64,000 nucleotides of DNA from Okapia johnstoni (taxonomy: Eukaryota; Chordata; Mammalia; Artiodactyla; Giraffidae): assembly GCA_024291935.2 (NCBI GenBank), contig CM044320.1, positions 31,898,001 through 31,962,000 of the forward strand, given 5' to 3'. The notes under the pieces are model-generated. The model searched no databases. It was not told the origin of the DNA and saw only the letters and a list, made by a program, of their open reading frames with translations. Below are positions 43,560 to 54,811 of this stretch, in pieces. Both the position numbers and the translations under genes were made by a program. How positions within the stretch are numbered: position 1 is the first letter of the stretch; each line of letters starts with the position of its first letter.

Positions 43560-44280
43560 ACAGCATGGGAGAGAGGCTAGAAAATGACAGAAGAGTGCTA
43601 TTTTAGCAAAGGTAGGTGTGGAAGGCTTGTCTAAAAGGCAGACACTTGTGCAGACACCTGAAGGAGGGAAGTAAGTGAGTTATTTGCTTATCTAGGCAAA
43701 CAGGGCCAAAGAGAAGAAAGAGCAGGTGTAAAGGCCATGAGGTGGGAGCATGTTAGGCGTGTTCCAGGGGCAATCGGGGGCTGGTGTGGCTGGTTCTAGT
43801 GAACAAAGAGAAAGGGAGTAAGACAGACAGTCAGAGAAGTGGAGGAAGGGACAGACTTATAGGCCATGGAGAGAACTTTAGCCTTTACACTGAGTGAGAT
43901 GGGAAACTAATAGATGATTTTAACAGAGAAGTGATGGGATTTACTTCTTTAGTAAAAGAATCTCCCTGTGGGAGAATTGTAAGAGGGCACACATGGAAGC
44001 AGATGGACAGGTCAGGGGCTATTCCAGTAGGTCCTGGCCAGAGGTAATGGTAGGTTAGACCAGCAGAGTAGTGATGGGGGGGATGAAAAATACCTAAATT
44101 CTAAATATCTTTCAAAGATGGTATGATTTGCTGATGGAGTGAACATGGAAATCAAAGGAAGAGGAACAGCCCTAAGGTTTTAGACATCTGAAGGAGGGCG
44201 TTTACTGAATTGGGAAGGCTCTGCGAGAACTAGGCTTGGGACTGGAGGAAAATCAAGAACTTAGATTTTGAACAATTTTC
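43560..44280 (-). repeat. L2 LINE, antisense, long
   Basis: GGTGTAAAGGCCATGAGGTG, GTTCCAGGGGCAATCGGGG, CTTATAGGCCATGGAGAGAA and GGCTATTCCAGTAGGTCCTG follow the reverse complement of the L2 ORF2 C-terminus and 3' region over about 700 bases. Confidence 0.6.
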
Positions 44281-44344
44281 TCACCGTCTCGGACTGCTTT
44301 GTATGGTGAGAATATTCAGTAACAATGATGTAAGACAGCAACTC

Positions 44345-44597
44345 TGAGGATCATGAGGCCTGAGGCCCCTGAGGTCCCTGAGAATGTAAAGGTGGTAAAT
44401 ATGACCTTCATCAGGCAAAGTGCCCCAGATACTAAAAATTATGGAAATTAGATGGTGTATTTGATATGAATCCTTCTCAATTAGTAGATGTTGTTTTAAA
44501 AGTATTCAACAATAAGGAACAACAACAGAAGGAAAGGGATGCAAAATGGAATGCAGCTTTTCTGGTAGCACCTTTGAAAGTGAGTAACCTAAAGGAA
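44345..44597 (+). pseudogene. Endogenous retrovirus gag (capsid C-terminal) fragment
   Basis: Two overlapping frames read like the capsid C-terminal region of a gammaretrovirus-like Gag. Frame 1 (44353-44451) contains VNMTFIRQSAPD and ends at a stop. Frame 2 (44436-44597) contains KLWKLDGVFDMNPSQLVD followed by a charged, glutamine-rich stretch (NNKEQQQKERDAKW). The break is a frameshift near 44436. There is no other ERV sequence around it; it starts directly after a 13-base repeat that recurs beyond the adjoining SINE. The assignment is by motif recognition and needs a protein search. Confidence 0.65.
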
Positions 44598-44794
44598 GGC
44601 TCACAGGTGGCTCAGTGGTAAAGAATCTGTCCTCAATGTAGGAGACACGGGTTCAGTCCCTAGGTCGGGAAGATCCACTGGAGGAGGAAATGGCAACCCA
44701 CTCCAGTATTCTTGCCTGGGAAATCCCATGGACAGAGGAGCCTGGCAGGCTACAGTTCATGGGGTCGCAAAGAGTCAGACATGACTGAGCACAC
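44598..44794 (+). mobile_element. Bov-tA-type SINE fused to the gag fragment
   Basis: Essentially full length from GGCTCACAGGTGGCTCAGTG to GACATGACTGAGCAC. No TSD flanks the SINE alone. Instead AAGACAGCAACTC occurs at 44332-44344, before the gag piece, and at 44795-44807, after the SINE. Confidence 0.93.
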
Positions 44795-44807
44795 AAGACA
44801 GCAACTC

Positions 44808-45110
44808 AGAGACCCAAAAATCTAAACACCCTTAGGGTATGCCAAGCAGGCACCTAACTATATGACATGGCCAAGTACAAAACAGCAAAGCAGTGGTGAG
44901 GCCAGTGAACTGGAGTACATGCCTGACCACAGGCAGTGACATAAAATAAAAAGTTGTGCTGGCCCATGTTGCCCTTGACCTTGAGTTTGCGAATCCCACA
45001 AAATGGTCAGACATATTGGCTTTCATCCACATTATTCTTAGTTAATATTGATATGTACCTTTTGTTAAACTGGGCACGTAGCTGAATTTTGTATGATAGA
45101 AACTGCACAT
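44808..45110. other. No recognised feature
   Basis: Sequence after the composite insertion. I checked it for a continuation of gag and saw none. Confidence 0.45.
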
Positions 45111-45114
45111 GCTG

Positions 45115-45235
45115 CTTTCATTCATCAATGAATGTTGTTATTCTTACAAAAAATATTTGTCAAACCCTCACTCTGTCAGTCACAGTTCTAGAAAAGACAT
45201 GAGAGCCAATGGATAGCGCCAAATATCACCTCAGA
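45115..45235. repeat. L2/MIR-type end
   Basis: CATTCATCAATGAATGTTG, AAAATATTTGTCAAACCCTC and AGTCACAGTTCTAGAAAAG follow the common CATTCATTCAACAAATATTT phrase. Confidence 0.45.
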
Positions 45236-45302
45236 TTATGTTACTGCCTCAGATAATCAGAGGTAACCACTGACAATCTCAGCTATGGGAAAAAAAAAAC
45301 AC

Positions 45303-45375
45303 TGTACAACTGAAACAAACAGAGCATTACAAGTCAACTATACTCCAATAAAAAATTAAAAAGCAAAACAAAAAC
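45303..45375 (+). mobile_element. L1 LINE extreme 3' end
   Basis: TGTACAACTGAAACAAACAG, TCAACTATACTCCAATAAAA and an A-rich tail. Same terminus as at 47967-48142. Confidence 0.75.
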
Positions 45376-45834
45376 CCAGAAGAAAACATAAAGACACTAA
45401 AAGGATTCTGAGTAGTTTAATAGATGTATGAAGTTGGGCATTCATGCACTGAAGTTTATATGCTTAATTCAGAAGACATTTTTTCAGGACCCCATTCTTA
45501 CTTTACACATGATTTTAACAAACCTAAATATCTGTTTTTGCAGCTCAAAACAGACAAATCAGAAATAAGTTGGCAGTAGAGGACAAGGGAGGAGCAGTAA
45601 CAGAGGTGGTCACACAGAGAAGGGTTAGATGTAGTGAGAAATACCACTGCACTGCTAAGGGGGAAAAAATACAAAATTTAAATAAACACAGTGATTTTTT
45701 TTAAATAAACTGTGTAAGTGTGGGTAGACTTCATATTTTTTGTATGGACAAGAAGTCTGTTAAAGCTTAATAAACCTAAAGGCCTCACTATTTTAAAGCA
45801 CAATACAGTCAGGAATGGTCATTTAGTAAGGTTT
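45376..45834. other. No recognised feature
   Basis: AT-rich spacer before a BovB insertion. Confidence 0.45.
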
Positions 45835-45844
45835 ACATTAAACT

Positions 45845-46388
45845 TGAAATTAAAAGATGCTTGTTCCTTGGAAGAAAAGCTGTGACAAACCTAGACAGCA
45901 TATTAAAAAGCAGAGACATTACTTTGCCTACAAAGGTCTGTATAGTCTAAGGTATGATTTTACCAGCAGTCATGAACAGATTGAGAGTTGGACCATAAAG
46001 AAGGCTGAGTGCCGAACTGATGCTTTTGAATTGTTGTGGTGCTGGATAAGATTCAAGAGTCCCTTGAACTGCAAGGAGATCGAACTAGTCAGTTCTAAAG
46101 GGAATCAACCCTGAATGTTCATTGGAAGGACTGATGCTGAAGCTCCAGTACTTTGGCCACATGATGCAAAGAGAGAACTCATTAGAAAAGACCCTGATGC
46201 TGGGAAAGATTGAAGGCAGGAGGAGAAGGGGATGACAGAGGATGAGATGGTTGGATGGCCTCGTGGACTCAATGGACATGAGTTTGAACAAACTCTGGGA
46301 GATAGTGAAGGACAGGGAAGACTGGCATGCTGCAGTCCATGGGGTCACAAAGAGTCAGACATGACTTAGCGTCTGAATCACAACAACA
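45845..46388 (+). mobile_element. BovB (RTE) LINE 3' part with TSD
   Basis: Starts TGAAATTAAAAGATGCTTGT and ends GACTTAGCGTCTGAATCACAA. The TSD ACATTAAACT, 45835-45844 and 46389-46398, is a perfect 10 bases. Several indels; ORF2 is broken. Confidence 0.95.
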
Positions 46389-46398
46389 ACATTAAACT

Positions 46399-47078
46399 CA
46401 TACAATCTGCCTTAAAAAATTAGGGAACATACAATCCATATAAAAGATTTCTCTGGAAATATTGAATGTACACATTTAGAAGGATTTGTTTCAGGTATTT
46501 GGAAAATCTATCAAAGTGAAATACCTCATTCTCCAGTAACACTGATCCAGTCCTCTGGCCTGTGTGCCACACACACGACCACATACATGGTGAACAGACA
46601 CTAAAAGCACACCCCAGACATGCCTTGCTATTTTCAGCAACTGCCCCAGACCCTCTCACATCACTTGCACCCTTTCTCCCATCCAATTCCATTCCAGCAT
46701 GCAGCTAGCGTCTGTTCCAAAGCTCTGGCCTGCCTTTTGCTGCCTGCACTCAGAAGTGGACCTGATGACAAAATTTAGCTTCCCTGAATCCAACCTTTGG
46801 AATTTCCTGGGAAATGGCTGCATGTACACACATCAGGTATCCATGAGTTCTCACTGGGCCTTTGCACCTCAGAGTCCACCCTAGCTTTAGCCCAAACTTG
46901 ACCTGTACTTGAATTGGTCCCCTTCGGAGCTCACCATGACTGTTCTTATATTCAACATGAATTGAAAAATACCTTTCACATATAAAAAGGACACAACCAG
47001 CACAACATCAATAAGGATGCAATTTGAGTTGTTCCTGAGTTAGTGATTTTTCTTTTTAGAAATGGTTAACTCATAGAA
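46399..47078. other. No recognised feature
   Basis: Repeat-poor. Frames of 90 codons (minus, 46420-46692) and 61 codons (plus, 46699-46884) lack recognisable domains. Confidence 0.45.
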
Positions 47079-47089
47079 TCATAAATCTT

Positions 47090-47209
47090 TGTTGTTGTTG
47101 TTCAGTCACTAAGTTGTGTCTGGCCCTTTGTGGCCCCACGAACTCCAGCACACCACGCTTCCCTGTCCTTCACTATCTCCTGGAGTTTCCTCAAACTCAC
47201 ATCTCAAAC
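47090..47209 (-). mobile_element. BovB extreme 3' end, antisense, with TSD
   Basis: TGTTGTTGTTGTTCAGTCAC through CTATCTCCTGGAGTTTCCTC. An 11-base perfect TSD TCATAAATCTT lies at 47079-47089 and 47210-47220. Confidence 0.92.
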
Positions 47210-47475
47210 TCATAAATCTTAAGGCTTAAATTATCCTTAAAGCTTGCTATCAATCTTAACCTGAATACTGTCTGCAAAGCTACCAAACTCAGTTTACATG
47301 GGATTCCCTGGTTTTCAGAAATTTTCATTTACAAAATAGAAAACAAGGAAGAGGTACTCAGTCCATAGCTGTGACACAGACCAAAGCTATGAAAAAAAAA
47401 AGAGTTAATGTAAGGATTAAACCAGTGACCTTGGCTTGTTTAAAGTAGAAAAAAGAGCCATCTAGCCACAGTTAG

Positions 47476-47751
47476 TGGAGAAGACAATGGCACCCCACTC
47501 CAGTACTCTTGCCTGGAAAATCCCATGGATGGAGGAGCCTGGTAGGCTGCAGTCCATGGGGTGCGAAGAGTCGGACACAACCGAGCGACTTCACTTTCAT
47601 TTTTCACTTTCATGCATAGGAGAAGGAAATGGCAACCCATTCCAGTGTTCTTGCCTGGAGAATCCCAGGGACGGGGGAGCCTGGTGGGCTGCCATCTACG
47701 GGATCGCAGAGAGTTGGACATGACTGAAGCGACTTAGCAGCAGCAGCAGCA
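47476..47751 (+). mobile_element. BOVA2-type SINE (two BovA units) with TSD
   Basis: Two BovA units in tandem (GGCACCCCACTCCAGTACTC, then GGCAACCCATTCCAGTGTTC) ending in an AGC repeat. An 11-base perfect TSD GCCACAGTTAG lies at 47465-47475 and 47752-47762. Confidence 0.96.
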
Positions 47752-47966
47752 GCCACAGTTAGAGGGTCTGTGAAAAACCCAAACACATCCACTAAGTTTT
47801 ACAAGTTTCTAATAATGTTAATTTTTGTATAAGGTAAAGGAGGATTAAATGACCATTATTTGCATTATTCAGATGTTCTTTAATTTAAAACTAAATTACA
47901 TTTAACCACATGACCTGGGTTTCAAAACACGTGAAGACCACAGACTCACTTTTATAAAAACAAGTT

Positions 47967-48142
47967 ATGTATATAGCACAAGGAACTCTACTCAATACAC
48001 TGTAATAGCCTATATAGGAAAATAATCTTAAAAAAAGAGTGGATATATGTATCTGTATACCTGACACTAACACAACACTGTAAATCAACTACACTCCAAT
48101 AAAAATTTAAAATAAAATAAAAGTAAAAAATTTTAAAAAGAA
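47967..48142 (+). mobile_element. L1 LINE 3' end with TSD
   Basis: ATATAGCACAAGGAACTCTAC, GACACTAACACAACACTGTA, CTCCAATAAAAATTTAAAAT. The TSD AAAAACAAGTT is at 47956-47966 and 48143-48153. Confidence 0.88.
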
Positions 48143-48153
48143 AAAAACAAGTT

Positions 48154-49185
48154 GTCTATAACCTCTGACTGAAAGCAAATGAAATGGCAAACATCCCAGC
48201 ATCCACACATTGTCCTTGCAAATGAAGCTTTTATTCTACTCTTAATATTTTCAGGTGCTATGGAAAAGCTGAGCTCTGTAGACCAAAAGTAAATAAATAT
48301 GTAATAGCATTACAATAGCAACAAAAGATCTGAGTGCTGGGTGCACACATACGCGCACACGCACGCGCGCACACACAGAACACAGTGCTAGTGGACGTAT
48401 CCCTATAGCTAAGTCCGTTCCATTTACACTTCTCATTTTTTCCTAGCCAGCTGAGCGTAATGTTAGCGTGAGGGACTCTTTGAATAATAACATACCTGAT
48501 TTCACAGTAACTCTCAATCAATAGCTTTCAATGCTCCCTAGCTCTAATTTTCAACTTTCAGGTCCCTGAACCATCACACCTTTGCGGCACAACTCAGTAA
48601 TACAAAGTATCAAAATAATGCGACTTGAGTAATAATAAAGAACAAAATGAGCTCTAGAGGCGAGGAAGAAGAGTGTTCTGGTCCAGGGAATTCACATTCC
48701 TGCTACTGGGAACCCCACTCAGGTCTCTGCTTCTCAATTGATAATATTAGGGAAGTCACTGAACAATTTCTGTGAAATGGACCCCATACTCTGGTCTGCT
48801 GTCTCTGAGAGATTCTAGACCCTTCTCTGCCTCTTCTAGGTCAGGTCTCTTCAGCTCCTGTTATTCTTTTAAACCCACTCTTTTCAGAGCTCTATGCTTA
48901 CTCCTTACCTTCCCATCATCTGAGCAGTGAACTTTGTCCAGAAAGACTTTTTCTGCCCGATGGTTGCCAGAGTGCTGCCTGGTCCTTGGCCTCACCACCA
49001 AGACAGGCCCAGGTGAGGGCCCAGAGAAACCTGAGCCTGGGTAGTGACCCTGTCTCCCTCTAGTGGTGGCCTCCAACAGCTTGAGCTGTGTACAGAACAT
49101 GTTTCTAAAGTTACGTCTTAAAGAGTCTCTGGATTCAAAACTAATAATTCAGTCCTCTTCACATATTGGTTATTGTACGTGCTAT
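48154..49185. other. No recognised feature apart from a CA/CG run
   Basis: Repeat-poor. 48343-48378 is an alternating purine-pyrimidine run (CATACGCGCACACGCACGCG), a potential Z-DNA former. No gene signal. Confidence 0.5.
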
Positions 49186-49244
49186 GTTAAATTTGTTAAA
49201 ATTAATAGACCTGAATACTCGTGATATTTTTTGTACATATGCTC

Positions 49245-49780
49245 CAACAATTTTTTTAAAAAAAATTTATACAATTTTTAAAGGTTACTTTCCATTTCCA
49301 GCCATTTCAAAGTATTGGTTATATTCCCCATGTTGTACAATACATCCTTGAGCCTATCTTATACCTAAAGTTTGTACCTCCCTCCCCCTCACCCCTATAT
49401 TGCCCTCCCCCACGGGTGATCACTGGTTTGTTCTCTATGTCTGTGGGTCTGCTTCTTTTTTGTTATATTCATTAGTTTGTTGTATTTTCTAGGTTCCAAA
49501 CATAAATGATGTCATATAGTATTTGTTTTTCTCTGTTTGACTTAATTTGCTTAGTGTAAGGCTGTCAAAATCCAACCATTTTGCTGCAAATGGCAAAAGT
49601 TTGTTCCTTTTTATGGCTGAGTAATATTCCTGTGTGTATGTGTGTGTGTGCGCCCATGCACGTGTGTTCACGCACATGCATATCACATCTTCTTATCCAT
49701 TCATCTGTTGATGGACACTTAGGTTGCTTCCATATCTTGACCATTGTAAATAATGCTGCTATCAACACTGGGGTGCAGTC
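49245..49780 (-). mobile_element. Bovine-type L1 3' end, antisense
   Basis: CCCATGTTGTACAATACATC, GGGTGATCACTGGTTTGTTC, TTTATGGCTGAGTAATATTCC and ATTCATCTGTTGATGGACAC are reverse-complement L1 landmarks. A TG run (49630-49652) lies inside. Confidence 0.88.
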
Positions 49781-49789
49781 AACAAATAT

Positions 49790-51284
49790 TTTTAAGTTAA
49801 GTGAACCGACTATGATTTTTAAAATGCTGCCATGTTAATAATATTTTCCTCTAATATAAACAAGTAAAACTCAACTTACAGAGGAGCAGGAATTGTAACA
49901 AGATTCATGTTCTGTGAACATGTATTAAGTACAATTTGATCCATATAGCTAGTGATTCTCCAGCAGTTACTGGAACCTAAGAGCTTTGTCCTTTCCCACT
50001 AAAAATGAACATATTGGTTAAGGGGTAAAGTACAATAGAGATTAGAAACATTGTTCTATAGTTCTATAGTTTTTAAACATGCATTGCACTGTGCCACTAT
50101 TTCTCCCTGTTTATTCCCAGGCTAAGAGTGCTATGCAGATGGTAGAACTTTCAACAGAATAATCATAAAAAATTGCTCCCACCCAACTCAAAACCTCAAA
50201 AGTATTCTCAATGAGCTTCAACATCCCTTGAAAATACATCAAACAATGGCTTTTCTTGATTAAAGAGATTTGTTTTATGATTCTTTTAAAGGAGGCCTTA
50301 AAATTCAGTCATTGGAGAAAATGTTTGATGCAGTTTTGCACTCAATTTATAGAATAGCAGTAAATCTGTAAGTCTAGTAAAGAACATTCTACAATTTAAA
50401 AAAAGGATCTATTTCACAGAACCCAAATCCTGTGCCCAGAAAACACCCCCATGCTACCTTTTTTCCTTTCTCTGAACTGATACTACAAAGGGAATTTTAC
50501 ATGCTAACGAGAGGGTCAGATGAAATCTCTTTGGCAGTGGAATCTATCCCTTTCAAGGGCCAGATTCTTTCTCTGTAACTACTGCTTATAACTGACAATA
50601 GCTTATTGTTCAACTTCTTGTTGAGTGACGGTGATGTGTCTGAGAAAGGCATTCGTGGAGGGAGGGAGGGACAGAGGGAAGGAGGTGTGTTCTTTTTTCT
50701 TTCTTTTTTTTTTAACTGAAATAGCTTTGAAAAACTCTAAGTGCAGACACTGTTGTTAAAAGGAACAGTTCCAACTCTCATGATGACTTTTTCCCTCAAA
50801 GAACTCTGTGCAATCATTAATCAGTGCTTTCCACGGGTCATTCTATGTCATGCAGAAATGTTAGTGCTTTGAACATCCTTCAGGAGCTAGGGAGAAAAAC
50901 AACCTAGAAAAAAGCATTGGAGAGAATCGCACTTTATAAATTTCAATTAGTGAAAATATTTTTTTGGAAAGAGGCCCTCTCATATCATACACAGTTCATT
51001 CAATTAAGTTTTCCAGATTCTTTCTGAAATTGTGGATAATTTCTCTCATTTGGAATCACAAAGTGACAGATGCTTATAAATTATCTAAATGTGTATATGT
51101 TTATTCCACAGTGCATATGGTAATAACTATGTTTTGTTGCATATATTCATGAACATGAATTAAATTAACTTGGGGAAAACATCTTGCTTGCAGCCAATTC
51201 TTGTCTTTAAAAGGTAAGGGATGTTATAAAAGGTAAAATTCAAATATAACGATTGAGTTGCTTATATTATTTTTGTTTTAGACA
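49790..51284. other. Longest repeat-poor block; no recognised feature
   Basis: About 1.5 kb in which I see no familiar transposon, only a short GGGA-rich run (50658-50683) and a T tract (50693-50714). No convincing open frame. Confidence 0.5.
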
Positions 51285-51300
51285 GCCAGTTTTGATAAAA

Positions 51301-51617
51301 CTAGGACTGCAAGTTAATCCTAAAGGAAATCAATCCTGAATATTCATTGGAAGGACTGATGTTGAAGCTGAAGCTTCAGTCCTTTGGCCACCTGATGGGA
51401 AGAGCCAACTCATTGGAAAAGACCCTGATGCTGGGAAAGATTGAAGACAGGAGGAGAAGGGGACAACAGAGGATGAGACGGTTGGATGGCATCACTGACT
51501 CAATGGACATGAGTTTGAGCAAGCTCTGGCAGATGGTGGAGGACAGGGAAACCTAGTTTGCTGCAGTCCAGGGGGTCACAAAGAGTTGGACACGACAGAG
51601 CAAGTGAACAACAACAA
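51301..51617 (+). mobile_element. BovB (RTE) LINE 3' end with TSD
   Basis: CTAGGACTGCAAGTTAATCC through ATGGACATGAGTTTGAGCAA to AGAGCAAGTGAACAACAACAA. A 16-base perfect TSD GCCAGTTTTGATAAAA lies at 51285-51300 and 51618-51633. Confidence 0.95.
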
Positions 51618-51751
51618 GCCAGTTTTGATAAAAACTAATTTTGAGTTTTCGTAAATTCCCCAATTTAAAATTTTTATCTATGGCTTAGAATCCACAAATA
51701 TTTTTATTTTTGTTTAGTCATTAAAATCTAATGTTCTAAAACAGGAGTCTG

Positions 51752-51985
51752 ATGTAAATTATCATATGTGAAACGAATCGCCAGTCCAGGTTCGACGCAT
51801 GATACAGGGTGCTCGGGGCTGGTGCACCGGGATGACCCGGAGGGATGGGATGGGGAGGGAGGTGGAAGGGGGCTTCTGGAAGGGGAAAACATGTACACCC
51901 ATGGTGGATTCATGTCAATGTATGGCAAAACAAATACAATATTGTAAAGTTAAAAAATAGAAACTAAACTAAAAAAAAAAAAAAG
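51752..51985 (+). mobile_element. Young bovine L1 3' end with TSD
   Basis: CGCCAGTCCAGGTTCGACGC, GATACAGGGTGCTCGGGGCT, GTGGATTCATGTCAATGTAT and a poly-A tail. The perfect 12-base TSD AACAGGAGTCTG lies at 51740-51751 and 51986-51997. Confidence 0.95.
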
Positions 51986-51997
51986 AACAGGAGTCTG

Positions 51998-52100
51998 GAG
52001 ACCTGTTCCTAGCTCTGTCACACCATAGTCATGAGACCTTCATTATGATTTTAACAATCCAAGCTATAGGTTCTTCACGCACAAAGACTAAAGTTTCTTC
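51998..52100 (-). repeat. MIR SINE, antisense
   Basis: GACCTGTTCCTAGCTCTGTC and GTCATGAGACCTTCATTATG resemble the antisense MIR core. Confidence 0.5.
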
Positions 52101-52129
52101 CAAATACTAAAATTGTACAATTCTGAAAA

Positions 52130-52595
52130 ATTGCTCCTCTCCCCACATTCCCCTGCGCCAAAATGTTTACGCACCAGTTGCCGTAACCTGGGCAATGTTA
52201 CTTTACCTGTCAAGAGGAAAATTTCAAATGTGATCAAAGTTAAAAATCTTGAAATGAGATTATCTAGGTTATCCAGGTGGGCCTAACATAATCGCAAAGT
52301 TCCTTTAAAAAGTGATACAGGAGGAGTCAGGGTCAGAGAGAAGGCTTTGTGACGATGAAGGCAAAGATCTGATTTTGTGGCCCCAAGCTAAGGAATGCCA
52401 GCCCCTTCCAGAACCTGGAAGAGGCAAGGAATGGACTTTTCCCTTGAGCCTCAAGAAGGAACCAGTCCTGCCAACACCTTGGCTTAGCTCAGTGAGACTG
52501 ATTTCAGACATCTGGCCTCCAGAACTGTAGGAGAATACATTTGCATTGTATTAAGCCGCTGTTAGTGGTAATTTGTCACAGCAGCTGTAGGAAAT
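52130..52595 (+). mobile_element. MLT1-like MaLR LTR
   Basis: TTATCCAGGTGGGCCTAACA, CCAGAACCTGGAAGAGGCAAG, CCTGCCAACACCTTGGCTTA, CATCTGGCCTCCAGAACTGT and TTAAGCCGCTGTTAG occur in MLT1 LTR order. The polyadenylation region reads GAATACATTTGC rather than GAATAAATTTC. Confidence 0.75.
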
Positions 52596-52599
52596 GAAT

Positions 52600-52975
52600 G
52601 CTCCATATTTTGGAGAAGGACTTCTCATTGGTGCTGTGAGGAACTCTGTGGATCCTCTCCTCAGTGAAAAAATCATACCTAATGAAAATTACACAAACAA
52701 CAATCATCTAAAGCCTCTGAAAATTGTCCTAAGGATATACAGAAAATGGAGAAATAGTTATTTAAGAAAATCTACTAAATCTCATGAAGAATATCAAGCC
52801 TTTGGCATTCAAGTTACAACTTCCTACCTGTCCCCCAGTTCCATGTAATGGAAGATCTATTCTGGATGGGTGTGGCCAAGAAGGACGTTTTCTTTCTTTC
52901 TTCAGACTGGTCTAGTCAGGAAAAATCAGGCTAGAGTATTTTAAAAAGGCATCAGCAGCAGCAGCAGCCAATTGG
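52600..52975. other. Unassigned, perhaps old retroelement
   Basis: CTCAGTGAAAAAATCATACC and GGTGTGGCCAAGAAGGACGT look vaguely familiar, but I cannot assign a family. A short CAG run at 52952-52966. Confidence 0.35.
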
Positions 52976-54420
52976 AAAGAAAGAAGTAAAACTATCTCTA
53001 TTTGCAAATAACACGATCCTGTATACAGAAAATACTAAGGAATATACTAAAAAACCTGTTAGAACTAATAAATGTGTTCAGTGAAGTGGCAGAGTACATG
53101 GTCAATATATGTAAATCCATTGTATTTCTATCCAATAGTACTTAACAATTGTAATTCTATCCATCAGCAAAATATAATCCAAAATTAAAATTAAGAAAAC
53201 AATTCTATTTACAGTGGTATCAAAAAGAATAAAATACTTGTGAATAAATTTAGCAAAAGAAATGCAAAATGTGTACTCAGAAAACTAAACATTGTTGAAA
53301 GAAAGATCTAAATAAATGAAGGAGGAAGACATTTTATGCTCATGGATTGGAAGATTCAATATTGTTAAGATGACAGTACTCCCCAAATTGATCTACAGAC
53401 TCAATTCAATCTTATAAAAATCCCATCTACCTTTCTTTTTTTTGCAGACATTGGGAAGTTGATCTTAAAATTTACATTAAATACAGCCTGTATTCATACA
53501 AAGAATATATAAAGAACTTTTGCCAACGAAAAGACAAATAATTCAATTTTACAATGGGCAAAGTATTTGAACAGACATTTCTCTTTTAAACCTCTTTTTT
53601 GTTGGTTTTTGGCTGTGCTGTATGGCATGAGAAATCTTAGTTCCCTGACCAGTGATCAAACCCATGCCCTCTGCAGTGGATGTGCAGAGCCTTAACCACT
53701 GGACCATCAGGGAAGTCCCTGAACTGACATTGATCCAAAGACAATATACAAATAGCTATCGAGCATATGAAAAGATGCTCAACATCATTAGGCATCAGAG
53801 AAATAAAAATCAAATCCACAATGAGATACCATTTCACACACTAGGATGGTTTTAATAAAAAGAGACAACAATAAGTTTTGGTAAGAATGTGGACAAATTT
53901 TAAGCCACATACATTTTTTGTGAGAATGTAAAATGGTGTTGCTACTTTGGAAAAAGGCAGTTTCTGAAACTGTTAAACATAGAGTTACCTTATGACTCAT
54001 CAATTCCATTCCTAGATATATACCCCAAAACATATATCCACACAAAAACTTGTACATATATATCTATAGAAACGTTGTTCGTAATAACCAAAAAAATAGG
54101 AACAATCCAAACATCCATCAACTGATGAATGAATAAACAAAATGTAGTACATCCATTCAATGGAATATTATTGAGCAATACAAAGAAATTCAGGACTGAT
54201 ACATGCTACAATACAGATGAACCTTGAAAACGTTATGCTCAGTGAAAGAAGCCAGCCACAAAGACCACAAATTATAAGCTTCCTGTATATGAAATAACTA
54301 GGACATGACAATCTATAGGAATAGAAGATAGGTTAGTGGTTGATCCAAGCTGGGGGACAATGGAGGGGAATAAGAAGTGACTGCTAATGGGTACAGGGCT
54401 TCTTTTGGGGGTGATTGAAT
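52976..54420 (+). mobile_element. L1 LINE (L1M-like), sense, decayed
   Basis: ORF2 C-terminal coding strand (AAACTATCTCTATTTGCAAAT, GGAAGATTCAATATTGTTAAG), then 3' UTR (AAAAGATGCTCAACATCATT, CATCCATCAACTGATGAATG, GTTATGCTCAGTGAAAGAAG). A CHR-2 SINE at 53580-53719 interrupts it. Large deletions in ORF2. Confidence 0.85.
53580..53719 (-). mobile_element. CHR-2-type SINE, antisense, with TSD
   Basis: TTTTTGGCTGTGCTGTATGG, GACCAGTGATCAAACCCATG, GACCATCAGGGAAGTCCC. The TSD is TGAACAGACATT (53568-53579) against TGAACTGACATT (53720-53731). 3' truncated form. Confidence 0.9.
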
Positions 54421-54454
54421 TTTTTTTTAATTTAAATTTAATTTTTTAATTTAA

Positions 54455-54600
54455 TTTCTGTTCATTTACTCATACTGCAAACATTTATGGGGCACCAGGA
54501 AGTGCTCAGTAATGAAAAGTTAAACAAAAAATACTTTCTGCACCTACTACTAAGCGTGGCATATACTATGTGCTCAAAAATAAGTTTTGAATGGATTAAT
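54455..54600. repeat. L2/MIR-type end
   Basis: CTGCAAACATTTATGGGGCAC and GTGCTCAAAAATAAGTTTTG resemble the L2 3' end. Weak. Confidence 0.4.
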
Positions 54601-54811
54601 AGATGTATAGAATAGGTCTGGTAAGTAGAAGTGTTCTGTTTGTATTTATTTCTGTAAAACTTTATTAAAGTATCAGAAATGGAATTTTACCAAGAATAGG
54701 TAACATTTATATACTAATTTCCTTTCTTTTACAAGTTAGGTATTACAAACTAGTAGGTTGACTGCAAAAGCAAATAGCAATAACAAAATTATTGGCCGAT
54801 GTAGTAAGTTA

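Noticed and set aside
44353..44451. The gag-like frame as an intact, domesticated Gag gene
   Set aside because: It is short, has a stop and a frameshift, and lies in a SINE-fused insertion. No evidence of a selected open frame.
48343..48378. CA/CG alternating run as a regulatory element
   Set aside because: It is a simple repeat with Z-DNA potential only; nothing nearby suggests a promoter.
52594..52848. 84-codon frame as a retroviral or L1 coding remnant
   Set aside because: Parts look familiar, but I could not tie them to any family, so it is left unassigned.
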